From Melittangium boletus DSM 14713 (lineage in GTDB: Bacteria > Myxococcota > Myxococcia > Myxococcales > Myxococcaceae): a stretch of 64,000 bases of DNA. Numbering within the stretch: position 1 is the first letter of the stretch; the number at the start of each line of letters is the position of its first letter. A model generated the notes under the pieces. That model had not been told where the DNA came from, did no database searches, and worked only from the letters and a program-made list of their open reading frames with translations. Below, in pieces: positions 8,960 through 16,914 of the stretch. The stretch lies in NCBI RefSeq assembly GCF_002305855.1, contig NZ_CP022163.1, positions 9,846,442-9,910,441 of the forward strand, given 5' to 3'. Made by a program: the position numbers and the translations under genes.

Positions 8960-10538
8960 GTAACCGTTCACCGCATTGGCTTGGTTGAAGAGGAGCCGGG
9001 CTAGACGTGACCGGAAAAGTGGTGCTGGACAAGAGGACGTCTGGCGTGGTGTAGCCAGGGCATGGTGGAGGTGGATGCCCGAGACGCACGGATAGCGCAG
9101 CTGGAGAAACGGCTGGAGGCAGCGCTGGAGCGTATCGCGCAGTTGGAGGAGGAGAATGAAAGGCTGCGCGAGGAGAATCGATGGCTCAAGGAACGGCTGG
9201 GGCTCAACTCGAGCAACTCCTCCAAGCCGCCCTCCTCGGATGCCCCAGGCACTCCGCGCCAGAGCAAGAGGCCCACGGGCCGCCGTCCCGGAGGCCAGCC
9301 TGGGCACAAGAAGCATGAGCGCGCGCTGCTGCCGCCCGAGGACGTGCAGCACGTCGTGGAGTTGGTGCCCAGGGAGTGCCGGGGTTGCAAGGGGCGACTG
9401 AATGGGCAGGACACCGCGCCCCGGCGTCACCAGGTGGTGGAAGTGCCGCCCCTGTCGGCCATTGTCACCGAGTACCGCTGCCATGCACTGCAATGCCCTG
9501 GTTGTGGGGTGGTGACGCGCGGGGAAGTGCCCGTGCACGCGCGCAGCGTCTTTGGTGACCGGCTCACAGCGCTCGCCTCGTTGCTGGTGGGCAAGTACCG
9601 CTTGTCCAAGCGACTGGTGAAGGACGCTTTGTCAGACATGTTGGGCGTCGAGTTGTCGGTGGGCAGCGTCAGCAACCTGGAGGGCGAGATGTCGGAGGCA
9701 CTCGCGCCACCGACGGCCGAAGCCCTCGCCTACGTGCAGACCTCGGAGGCGGTCAACGCCGACGAGACGGGGTTTGCACAGGGACGAGAGGGCGGCCGGG
9801 CCGGCCGCGCCTGGCTGTGGGTGGTGGCCACTGCGCTGGTAGTGGTGTTCCACATCGCCAGAAGCCGCGGCGGCAAGGTCGCCCGCCAGTTGCTCGGCGC
9901 GGACTTCGCGGGCTTCCTCACCACCGACAGGTGGAGCGCCTACGCGTGGGTGGATGCAGGGCTGCGGCAGCTGTGCTGGGCACACCTCACACGCGACTTC
10001 CAGGGTTTCATCGACAGGGGCGGCCGGGGTGGGCGGATAGGCAGAGAGCTCATGCGCGAGCGCAACCGCTTCTTCAAGTGGTACCACCGCGTGCGTGACG
10101 GCACCCTGTCACGCGAGCGTTTCGAAGAGCGCATGCGCGGCGTGGAACGCAGAGTCGGCCAACTGCTGCGCGAGGCGGCACTGCGGGCAGAGAAGAAGAC
10201 GGCCGGCATGGCCCGGGAAATCCTCCAGTGGGAGAAGTGCCTCTGGACGTTTGTCGATGTGCCGGGCCTCGAGCCCACCAACAATTTCGGCGAGCGCTGC
10301 ATCCGGCACGCCGTCATGTACAGGAAGACGTCCTTCGGCACGCAGAGCGAGGAGGGCAGCCGCTTCGTGGAGCGCATATTCACCGCCACCACCACCCTCA
10401 AGCTGCAGGGCCGTGACGTGCTCGCCTTCCTGACCGAGACCCTCGCCGCGCACCGCCGCGGCCTGCGCGGGCCTTCGCTCCTCCCCTCCGCGCCCGAACC
10501 TCAGCTCGCGCTCACCGCCTGAGCTGGTGAACGGTTAC
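8960..10538 (+). mobile_element. Single-gene IS66-type insertion sequence (youngest layer)
   Basis: A 1579-bp element with 13-bp perfect inverted repeats, GTAACCGTTCACC at 8960-8972 and its complement at 10526-10538. It is flanked by the perfect 8-bp duplication GATGGGAG (8952-8959 and 10539-10546). It carries one intact transposase gene and lacks tnpA and tnpB, like the ISBst12 type of IS66. It lies 62 bp inside the left end of the transposon at 8898-14140. Perfect repeats, a perfect duplication and an intact gene suggest a recent and possibly still active insertion. Confidence 0.95.
9062..10522 (+). CDS. IS66-family transposase (single-ORF type)
   Basis: A protein of 486 residues. Residues about 8-50 form a Leu/Glu coiled coil, as in IS66 TnpC proteins. 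A basic Pro/Gly-rich stretch follows (TGRRPGGQPGHKK), then a zinc-finger-like segment (CRGCKG and CPGCGV). The catalytic triad is visible: Asp in NADETGF, Asp in TTDRWSAY and Glu in NNFGERCIR. It begins 102 bp from the left terminus and stops 16 bp before the right terminus of its element. It appears intact and is the only gene of the element. Confidence 0.95.
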   Translation: MVEVDARDARIAQLEKRLEAALERIAQLEEENERLREENRWLKERLGLNSSNSSKPPSSDAPGTPRQSKRPTGRRPGGQPGHKKHERALLPPEDVQHVVELVPRECRGCKGRLNGQDTAPRRHQVVEVPPLSAIVTEYRCHALQCPGCGVVTRGEVPVHARSVFGDRLTALASLLVGKYRLSKRLVKDALSDMLGVELSVGSVSNLEGEMSEALAPPTAEALAYVQTSEAVNADETGFAQGREGGRAGRAWLWVVATALVVVFHIARSRGGKVARQLLGADFAGFLTTDRWSAYAWVDAGLRQLCWAHLTRDFQGFIDRGGRGGRIGRELMRERNRFFKWYHRVRDGTLSRERFEERMRGVERRVGQLLREAALRAEKKTAGMAREILQWEKCLWTFVDVPGLEPTNNFGERCIRHAVMYRKTSFGTQSEEGSRFVERIFTATTTLKLQGRDVLAFLTETLAAHRRGLRGPSLLPSAPEPQLALTA

Positions 10539-10782
10539 GATGGGAGAAGCCCCAAGGGAGTGGGGCGCCCCATCACCCAGCAGGTTCGGGTCAAGCCATG
10601 ACGGGTGAGGTAGTGCACGAGTCCCAGGAGGGCGGGGCCCGCGCGGCCGGGAGTGCCGCTCCGAGAGCCCGGACCGGGCGCGGAGAAGAAAGAGGCCCGT
10701 GACCGTGTAGCAGCACGGCACGGGCCAGGGCTCCGCACAGACGTTGGAGAAAGAGAAGCGGAGCAGCCAAGGAATCATCCGA

Positions 10783-11370
10783 GTGGCGTTGCCAGTCAAG
10801 GGATGGGAGCAGGGGCCACCGGACGTGGAGGCGGTGAGGCCGGGGAGGTGTCCTGGGTGCGGCGCGGCGAGCCGGCCGGTGGGCGAGCCCATGGCGCTGC
10901 ACGGGCATGGCACGCGCAGCCGGCAGGTGCTGGGGCCCGCGCGGCCGGGAGGGGCACCGAGGCAGGTGGAGGTGCGGGTGCGGCGCTACCGCTGCCAGGC
11001 GTGCGGGGCCACGTGCACGGTGGCGCCGTGGGAGGTGTGGACGCGGCGGCTGTACTCGCTGGCGGCGATAGCGTGGGCCTTGGCGTTGTGGGCCGTGGTG
11101 GGGCTGGGGCTGGCGGCGGTGCGTGGACGCGTCAGCCCTTGGGTGCACGTGGGGGCCACCTCGGCCCGGCGCTGGCGCACGCCAAGGGCGTGGGTGGAGG
11201 CGGTGGCGGAGCGCAGGCTGCTGGTGCGCGTGCGCCCCTGGCCGCGAGGGTGGGCGGCGCGTCGAGCCGCGGCGCACGTGGCCAGCACGGTGGCGGGCCA
11301 TGCGCCGCCGAGCGCGCCCTCGCCGCCGCTGGCGGTGCAGGCTTTTTGGGGAGCCGTGCACGCCGCGTGA
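10783..11370 (+). CDS. Zinc-ribbon protein (DUF6431-like) carried by the transposon
   Basis: A protein of 195 residues from GTG 10783, chosen because AAGGA (10769-10773) lies 9 bases upstream; a TTG at 10744 would add 13 residues. Two CxxC pairs (CPGCGAA near residue 25 and CQACGAT near residue 75) suggest a zinc ribbon. They are followed by the conserved-looking segment RRLYSLAAIAWALALWAVV and a VSPW motif. This matches my memory of DUF6431 proteins found beside transposases. It is the first gene of the transposon and reads towards the transposase. The function is unknown; DNA binding at the element ends or at the target is a guess. Confidence 0.6.
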   Translation: MALPVKGWEQGPPDVEAVRPGRCPGCGAASRPVGEPMALHGHGTRSRQVLGPARPGGAPRQVEVRVRRYRCQACGATCTVAPWEVWTRRLYSLAAIAWALALWAVVGLGLAAVRGRVSPWVHVGATSARRWRTPRAWVEAVAERRLLVRVRPWPRGWAARRAAAHVASTVAGHAPPSAPSPPLAVQAFWGAVHAA

Positions 11371-11518
11371 GGGGCCATGGCGTGGGGCTCGGGCCGCACG
11401 CTGCCCCCACCCGAGAGGTTGCCTCCCCGCGTCGGCTGGTGGCGGGCACGGTGGGAGTGCGCCCGCGGCGTGTGGCCACTCCAGGCCGACGGCTGGCGGG
11501 CGCGGGAGAAGTCCACGT

Positions 11519-12886
11519 ATGGAAGGCCTCACCCCCAAGTCCCACGCCGAAGCGGTGGCGGTGTTCCGCCACGGCGTGCTGGGCGCTCTCACCCAGGCGC
11601 AGTTGGAGAAGGGGCAGTTGCGCGCGGCGCTGCTGTCCCTCAGCCAGCAGCGCTTCCGCCCACCCGGAGCCCAGGCCACACGCGGCTTCTCGCTGCCCAC
11701 CCTGGAGCGCTGGTACTACGCCTACAAGCGTCAGGGCCTGGCGGGGCTTTTGCCCACGGCGCGTGGCGACAAGGGCCGTGCCCTAGCCCTCACGCCCGCG
11801 CAGCGCCAGCTGCTGTTGGACATTCGCAGGGAGCACCCCTCGGCCTCGGTGCCTCTCATGCTGCGCACCCTGGAGGCGGACGGACGGCTTACGACGGGCG
11901 CGGTGTCGGCGGCCACCGTGCGTCGGCTGCTGCGCGAGGCGGGGCATACGCGTCAGGCCCTGCGCGACGCCTCCTCCCGCCATACCCGCTTGCGCTGGCA
12001 GGCCGAGGCCCCCATGGCCCTGTGGCATGGCGACGTATGCCACGGCCCCTCCCTCACCCTGGAGGACAAGACACTTCCCTTGCGCCTGCACGCCCTGCTG
12101 GACGATGCCAGCCGCTACGTGGTGGCGCTGGAGGCCCACCACTCCGAGCGCGAGGTGGACATGCTGGGCCTGCTGGTGCGCGCCCTGCGCCGCCACGGCA
12201 AGCCCGACGCCCTCTACCTCGACAATGGCAGCACCTACCGGGGTGACACCCTGGCCACTGCTTGTGCGCGCCTGGGCACTACCCTGTTGCACGCACGCCC
12301 TTATGACCCGCAGGCTCGCGGAAAAATGGAGCGCTTCTGGCGCACGCTGCGCGAGGGCTGCCTGGATTTCCTCGGCGGCGCGGCAAGTCTCCACGACGTG
12401 AATGTGCGCTTGTGGGCCTTCCTCGACGCGCACTACCACCGCGCTCCCCACTCCTCGCTACTGGGACGCTCGCCCCTGGCCGTCTTTCAAAGCCATACAC
12501 CCACGCCTGACGGCTTCGACGAGCAGCGGTTGCGCGAGGCCCTCACCGTGCGCCTTCGCCGCCGCGTGCGCCGCGACACCACCGTCAGCCTCGGAGGCGA
12601 GGACTATGAAATGGACGCCGGCCACCTGGCCGGCCGCGTGGTGACGCTCTGCCGCTGCCTGGTGGACGCGCGGGAGGCGCCCTGGGTGGAGCACGAGGGC
12701 CAGCGTATTGCCTTGCACCCGGTGGACCCGGTGCGCAACTCCCGGCGCGAGCGCCCCTGGCGCCGTCCCCACCTGGACGAGACGGTGCCTCGCCACCCGG
12801 CCTTCGACCCGCCGCGCGCCTTGCTGGACAAGGCCACGGGCCGCCCTCAATCCCATGCCGCCAATGAGGACGGGGGTGAGGCATGA
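11519..12886 (+). CDS. DDE transposase of the Mu/Tn5053-like transposon
   Basis: A protein of 455 residues. The N-terminal third carries helix-turn-helix segments (LPTLERWYYAYKRQG; SAATVRRLLREAG). The rve-type catalytic core follows with Asp172 (HGDVCHG), Asp235 (LYLDNGSTY) and Glu271 (KMERFWRT), a DD35E spacing. A C-terminal beta-barrel-like region (residues about 345-410) ends in a basic tail. The stop overlaps the ATG of the ATPase gene (ATGA at 12883-12886), so the two are translationally coupled. The open frame extends upstream, but ATG 11519 fits homologue length best. The protein appears intact. Confidence 0.88.
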   Translation: MEGLTPKSHAEAVAVFRHGVLGALTQAQLEKGQLRAALLSLSQQRFRPPGAQATRGFSLPTLERWYYAYKRQGLAGLLPTARGDKGRALALTPAQRQLLLDIRREHPSASVPLMLRTLEADGRLTTGAVSAATVRRLLREAGHTRQALRDASSRHTRLRWQAEAPMALWHGDVCHGPSLTLEDKTLPLRLHALLDDASRYVVALEAHHSEREVDMLGLLVRALRRHGKPDALYLDNGSTYRGDTLATACARLGTTLLHARPYDPQARGKMERFWRTLREGCLDFLGGAASLHDVNVRLWAFLDAHYHRAPHSSLLGRSPLAVFQSHTPTPDGFDEQRLREALTVRLRRRVRRDTTVSLGGEDYEMDAGHLAGRVVTLCRCLVDAREAPWVEHEGQRIALHPVDPVRNSRRERPWRRPHLDETVPRHPAFDPPRALLDKATGRPQSHAANEDGGEA

Positions 12887-13695
12887 CGCCCTCCTACCTC
12901 TCCCATTTCGGCCTCTCCCTGGCCCCTTTCTCCAAGGAGATTGCCGACGCCGAGCTCTGGCTGCCCTCCTCCAAGAGCGCGCTGGTGGAGGAGTTGTGCG
13001 AGGCCCTGCGCCAGCGCCACAGCGTGGTGCTCACCGGCGAGCCGGGCGTGGGCAAAACCTGCGTGCTGCGCGCGCTGCGCCACCGGCTGCCCCACGGCGG
13101 CTTCCGCCTCACCTACTGCCACAACGCCACCCTGGGCCGACGCGACTTCTACCGCCAGCTGTGCCTGGCGCTGGGCCTCAAGCCCTCGGCCACCGCGGCG
13201 GCCGTCTTCTACGCCGTGGCCACCCATGTGGAGCAACTGGGCCAGGAACGCACCCACCCCGTGTTTCTCCTGGACGAGTCACACCTGCTGCACCAGGACG
13301 TGCTCGACCATCTGCATATACTGCTCAACTACCAGTGGGACTCCCAAGCCCTGCTCAGCCTGGTGCTGGTGGGCCTGCCGGAACTGGAGGGCCGCCTGTC
13401 ACGTCGGCACAACCGTAGCCTCTACTCCCGGCTCCACACTCGTCTGCACCTCTCGCCCCTGTGTCCCGAGGACACCGCCGAGTACCTGCGCGTGCGTCTG
13501 GCCCACGCCGGGTGCGAGCGCGAGCTGTTCGCCTCCGACTCCGTGGCCATGCTGCACGAAGCGGCCAGCGGCGCCCTGCGCGACTTGGATAGACTGGCCA
13601 CCGCCGCGCTGCGCGAGGCCGCTCGCAAGAAGAAGAAGCTGGTGGAGCGCGACACCCTGGCGCGTGTCCTCGACTCCGGCTCCTTGGAGGACTGA
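12883..13695 (+). CDS. AAA ATPase, TniB/ExeA-like transposition partner
   Basis: A protein of 270 residues. The N-terminus has the FGLSLAPFSK signature of ExeA-type ATPases. The Walker A motif is GEPGVGKT at residues 52-59 and the Walker B motif is VFLLDESHLL near residue 130. The C-terminal lid has a sensor-like RDLDRLATAAL segment. In Mu, Tn7 and Tn5053 systems the equivalent ATPase (MuB, TnsC, TniB) selects the target and activates the transposase. The 4-base overlap with the transposase gene supports that role here. Confidence 0.88.
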   Translation: MTPSYLSHFGLSLAPFSKEIADAELWLPSSKSALVEELCEALRQRHSVVLTGEPGVGKTCVLRALRHRLPHGGFRLTYCHNATLGRRDFYRQLCLALGLKPSATAAAVFYAVATHVEQLGQERTHPVFLLDESHLLHQDVLDHLHILLNYQWDSQALLSLVLVGLPELEGRLSRRHNRSLYSRLHTRLHLSPLCPEDTAEYLRVRLAHAGCERELFASDSVAMLHEAASGALRDLDRLATAALREAARKKKKLVERDTLARVLDSGSLED

Positions 13696-13696
13696 C

Positions 13697-13987
13697 ATGG
13701 ACGCGCACCTGGAACTCGTCTTGTGCGCCCCGGAACTGGCCGTGCTCGCCGCCCTCGAGGCCACGCTGCGCGCCTCGGCCGCCGCCCTCACCGCCGCCCA
13801 CGCGGAACTGGAGGCCGAGGACTTCGCCGCCTCTCCTCATCCTCCCTCCGCCCAGGCCTGCCTGGCCGCGGCTCTCCTCATCCAGGTGGAGGCGCTCCAG
13901 CACTCCCTGCGCCGCTACCGGACTCTCATCGTCATGCGGGAGGAGTGGGCGCTTGTCGCGCCTCCCTCCGAGCTCTCCCCCAGCTGA
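13697..13987 (+). CDS. Small Ala-rich protein at the end of the transposon operon
   Basis: A protein of 96 residues whose ATG follows the ATPase stop by one base, so it is surely in the same operon. It is almost entirely helical in composition: Ala/Leu/Glu-rich in residues 1-50, with a second helix around LLIQVEALQHSLRRYRTL. There is no recognised domain. Its position matches that of small accessory proteins in other transposase/ATPase elements, so a role in transposition is possible but unproven. Confidence 0.6.
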   Translation: MDAHLELVLCAPELAVLAALEATLRASAAALTAAHAELEAEDFAASPHPPSAQACLAAALLIQVEALQHSLRRYRTLIVMREEWALVAPPSELSPS

Positions 13988-14140
13988 ACCTCTCCCCGAC
14001 CAGCCCTCGCTGAACGTGCGCGCCCACTGCTCACGTCCGGCGAGGGCTTCCTCAACGAGTGTGCGCCGCGACCGTGCGCCCTCGCTGATGCCCATCAACC
14101 AGCCGGTCCAAATCTCCATCAACATGCGTGCGCGGCAACA

Positions 14141-14979
14141 CTGGGGAGAATGCGGTGGTGCACCGCGCGGGGACTGGCCACCGTCCATGCGTACCATTTC
14201 TTCCCCGGGCCCTTGTCCAGCAGGTGCCAGTGCGTCTCATCCGCGTGGATGAGGGGGGAAGCGAAGACGACGGCGAGCAGTGCCTCGTAGCTGGGCTGGA
14301 GGTGGCGGGCCAGGGCGGACAACTGGTCCCACAGCGTCTGGGTGTCCACCGCCAGGCCCTCGCGCCGGTACATGCGCTCCTGGCGCGCCAGCGGCAGGTG
14401 GAAGGCATACTTCTGCAGCGCCACGTGCACGGCGAAATCCACCGCGTAGCGGCCGCCCGGAATGAGGCGCGGCGCGGTGGGTGCGGTGACGGGTGCGCAC
14501 CCCTCCGGGCAGCGGTACTTCTGTCGGCGGTAGCGCTTGAGGACGAAGTGGCGCTCCACCACGCTCACCTCCTCGCTGTCCTCCGTCTGCCCCCGCCACT
14601 CCGCGAGGGCGCCGCCGCACAGGCCGCATACCTTGTCCGCCTCGTCCAGCGGCAGCAGCACCTCTTGCACGGGCAGCTCCGGCTGGGCTCTCGGCCCATG
14701 TCCCCGCTGGGGCCGCTCGCGCGCGGCGGGCTCCTCCTGCTGCGCGCTCGGGCGCTTCTCGCTGGAGGCTCCGAAGAGGCGCTGCTGCATGCGCGCCAGT
14801 TGCTCCTGGAGCTGGGTGAGCTCCAGTTGCAGCCGCGCCTGGGCGTCCTCCCCCTTGAGCCGCGCATTCTCTTGCACCAGCGCCTCCAGCCGCTGGTGCA
14901 GCCGCGCGTTCTCCGCCTCGAGCAGCGCCGCCATCTGCTTCGCCGTCTCCAGGTCCTTCACCTGCCCGAGGGGAACCAT
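14141..14979 (-). pseudogene. tnpC: IS66 transposase TnpC, N-terminal half
   Basis: Begins at ATG 14979 with a long coiled coil (residues about 10-70, repeated QLQEQLARMQQRLFG) and the GASSEKR motif. A zinc-binding segment follows (CGLCGG and the YRCPEGC region), then the first catalytic Asp in LIHADETHWHLLD. The frame is cut after HHRILP by the transposon end at 14140; the remainder is at 8897-8214. The start lies 15 bp after the tnpB stop. Confidence 0.88.
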
Positions 14980-14994
14980 ACTTCTGCGGTAGTG

Positions 14995-15375
14995 CTACAC
15001 GGCCGCCTCCACCGCAAGTTCTTTCTCCTCGAAGGCTGGCGGCGACAGCTTCCACCTCCCCGCCAGCTCGCACCCCTCCAGAAACAAGGACAGCTCCGTC
15101 ACCGTCAGCTCCACGCTCACCGCTCCGGCCTGGGCCCACGGCCGCGCGAAGCGTCCCTTGAAGAGACGCTTGGTGAGCAGCACCAGCCCCGTGCCGTCGA
15201 AGTAGAGCACCTTGGCCCGCTGGCGACACCGCCCCACGAAGAGGAACACGTCGCCCTTGAGCAGCTGTCCTCCCAGCTGCTGCTCCACCAGCGCGCTCAA
15301 TCCATCAAACCCCTTGCGCATGTCCACCGGCACCGCACTGGCGTACACCCGCACCGCCCGCGTGAGTGTCAGCAC
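14995..15375 (-). CDS. tnpB: IS66 accessory protein TnpB
   Basis: A protein of 126 residues from GTG 15375. It has the family signature VDMRKGFDGLSALV, the GDVFLFVGRCR segment and the KVLYFDGTGLVLLTKRL motif, at full family length. It overlaps the end of tnpA by 7 bases, so translation is coupled. TnpB is needed for transposition of three-gene IS66 elements, but its biochemical role is not settled. Confidence 0.93.
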   Translation of the reverse strand: MLTLTRAVRVYASAVPVDMRKGFDGLSALVEQQLGGQLLKGDVFLFVGRCRQRAKVLYFDGTGLVLLTKRLFKGRFARPWAQAGAVSVELTVTELSLFLEGCELAGRWKLSPPAFEEKELAVEAAV

Positions 15376-15773
15376 GCCACCCTCCGCAGCACCTCCACCG
15401 CCTCCTCCACCCCCAGCCCTTCCACCCTCCAGCCCCGCGGCGACACCACCGCCAAGGTAGTGCCCTCTCGCGGCCTCGCGGGCACCTTCTCCTCGTTCAC
15501 CACCACCGGCACCAGCCCCGCGAGCCTCGGCTCACTCCCTCTCGCCTTGCTCCCAGGCGTCTGCCCCCGCCTCCACGCCTGCAGCGTCGGCTCCGACACC
15601 CCCAGCCTCTCCACCACCGACTTGAGCGTCTCTCCCTTCTCCAACGCCTGCGCCAGGTAGCGCACCGCGAACGCTCTCATCGGCTCGGGGAAGGGGCCCG
15701 AGCCCTTGGCTCGTCCCGCTCTCAGTCTCTGCACCTCTTGCCGGAACTGCTCCAACTCCTTCTCCACGTACAC
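15369..15773 (-). CDS. tnpA: IS66 accessory protein TnpA (HTH)
   Basis: A protein of 134 residues, first gene of the IS66 element. The central helix-turn-helix reads LKSVVERLGVSEPTLQAWRR, typical of IS66 TnpA, with an acidic coiled N-terminus and a C-terminal segment ending EVLRRVAC. The start is a GTG at 15773; another GTG two codons upstream is possible. It lies just inside the right inverted repeat of the element and appears intact. Confidence 0.88.
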   Translation of the reverse strand: MYVEKELEQFRQEVQRLRAGRAKGSGPFPEPMRAFAVRYLAQALEKGETLKSVVERLGVSEPTLQAWRRGQTPGSKARGSEPRLAGLVPVVVNEEKVPARPREGTTLAVVSPRGWRVEGLGVEEAVEVLRRVAC

Positions 15774-15844
15774 CTCCAGGTTTCTTCCCTGGACGTCTCA
15801 CGCTCCCGCCTCTCTCGTCACGACGGGCTCCGGCGAGCTGTTAC

Positions 15845-16581
15845 CGCTCCACTACCCACCGCCGGGCCTTCTTGCCGCTCTCCAGCGGCTGGTCCGGTTC
15901 GCCACGCCGACGCAGGTGCAGGGTAAAACCGTACTGCACGGCCAGGGCACGCACCCTGTCGTAGTCGTAGCCTTTGTCCAAGCACAACCCTTGAGGGGCA
16001 TGCTCTGTGGGTGAGGGGCGCTCCACGGGGAGGGACTGGAGGGTGGAGTGCATCAGCTTGTGGTCATTGACGTTGGCGCCAGCAACCCTCAGGCCCAGAG
16101 GGGCGCCGCGCCCATCGGTCAGCAGACTCTTCTTGCTGCCCTTCTTCCCCCTGTCGGTGGGGTTGGGCCCTGTCTTCTCCCCTCCCAGCGGGGCCTTCGC
16201 CATGGCCCCATCCAGGGCCAGCCATTCCAAGTCGATGCCGACCAGGGCCGCATAGGCATGGAGCCCTTGACGCCAGAATTCTCGGAACACGCCAGCCGCC
16301 AGCCACTCGCGGAAGCGCCGGTAGGCCGAGGAGGGATGGCAGATGTCCGTGGCCTTGAGCGCGTCCCACGGCAGGGCAGTGCGCAGGACCAGGAGGATGG
16401 CATCCATGGCCTGACGGTCGGGCACTCGTGGGTTATGGCACCCCAGTGGATGCGGCGGTCGCGGCGGCAACAGGGGCTGCATCTTCGCCCACAGTTCGTC
16501 CGGCAACCGCCACCCGTCATCCTGATGCACCACTCCCATGGCTCCTGGCCTCGCCTCCATGAGGTCAACCGCCAAGGTCAT
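15845..16581 (-). pseudogene. IS5-family transposase, N-terminal part
   Basis: Start ATG 16581 with GAAGAAGG just upstream. The protein shows the IS5/ISL2 signatures: WAKMQPLLPPRPPHPLG, HPSSAYRRFREW, the first Asp in LALDGAMAKAP, TGPNPTDRGKKGSKKSLL, ANVNDHKL, and the second Asp in CLDKGYDYD. It ends at VVER, where the IS66 element entered the codons for the catalytic Glu. The rest is at 8140-8002. The joined product would be about 288 residues, normal for IS5. Confidence 0.88.
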
Positions 16582-16914
16582 GTCCTTCTTCCTACTTATG
16601 CGGTCAGACGGCCATGCCGGGCTCTTTCCCTCCACGGCCGTCTCCTCAGCGTCCAAGCTCCTACCGAAAGAGGCTCGTGGTGTGGGACGACCCCTCGGAT
16701 GCCCGCCTCCGCCGGTACTCCCACCCGTGCGCCCCCACCAGCCCCTCCCCAGCCACACCTCGCCAGGGCACACGCTACCGCCAGGCTCCCACAAGACCCC
16801 GCCAGGCTCGCTCTTGGGGAGCCAAGCGGCGGCGGCTTCGAATCCCGCCGCCTCCATACGAAGTTGCCCCACTCCCCTTCGTATGCCGCACCGTCAGTCC
16901 TTGCTCTGGCGGTG
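16582..16914. other. Gene-free stretch with a tRNA/tmRNA-3'-end-like fragment
   Basis: No gene is supported between the IS5 transposase start and the acyl-CoA ligase stop; the right end of the IS5 element must lie here but was not found. At 16828-16856 the sequence resembles the T-arm and acceptor end of a tRNA or tmRNA on the plus strand: GGCGGC, TTCGAAT, CCCGCC, then GCCTCCA. The stem-closing G is a C, and no matching 5' half (GGAGGC) is present within 100 bp upstream. It may be a leftover attachment site of an integrated element, or chance. Confidence 0.3.

Larger units (their letters stand above)
8898..14140 (+). mobile_element. DDE-transposase/ATPase transposon (Mu/Tn7/Tn5053-like), itself interrupted
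   Basis: The termini are TGTTACCGCGCAGCG (8898-8912) and, read inward from the right, TGTTGCCGCGCACGC (14140-14126), so the element begins TG and ends CA. Subterminal copies of GGACCGRCTGG lie at 8939-8949 and, inverted, at 14099-14109. CTGGG is duplicated on both sides (8893-8897, 14141-14145). A 5-bp duplication, TG/CA ends and a transposase with a partner AAA ATPase are all features of the Mu/Tn7/Tn5053 group. Without the nested IS it is 3656 bp and carries four genes: a zinc-ribbon protein, a DD35E transposase, an ATPase and a 96-residue protein. No CRISPR or resistance cargo is present. Confidence 0.88.
8141..15844 (-). mobile_element. IS66-family element (tnpA-tnpB-tnpC) with a transposon inside tnpC
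   Basis: Ends are GTAATAGCTCGCCGAGCCCC (left) and, read inward from the right, GTAACAGCTCGCCGGAGCCC, imperfect inverted repeats with the GTAA tip typical of IS66. The octamer CGCTCCAC is present on both sides (8133-8140 and 15845-15852), a perfect 8-bp target duplication as expected for IS66. Subtracting the inner transposon and its 5-bp duplication leaves 2456 bp, the normal length for a three-gene IS66. It landed on the catalytic Glu codon of an IS5 transposase gene. A mini-derivative lies at 446-523. Confidence 0.92.
8002..16581 (-). mobile_element. IS5-family insertion sequence, split by an IS66 element
   Basis: The two halves of one IS5-type transposase gene lie at 15845-16581 (N-terminal) and 8002-8140 (C-terminal). 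They are separated by 7.7 kb of later insertions and joined by the shared octamer CGCTCCAC. Removing the insertion gives a reading length of 868 bases, one more than a whole number of codons, because of a single extra base in the C-terminal half. The outer inverted repeats of this element were not located, so the true ends lie somewhat outside the stated limits. Confidence 0.8.

Noticed and set aside
8898..14140. CRISPR-associated or Tn7-like transposon with targeting module
   Set aside because: Only transposase, ATPase, a small protein and a zinc-ribbon protein are present; there is no TnsA, TnsD/TniQ or Cas gene.
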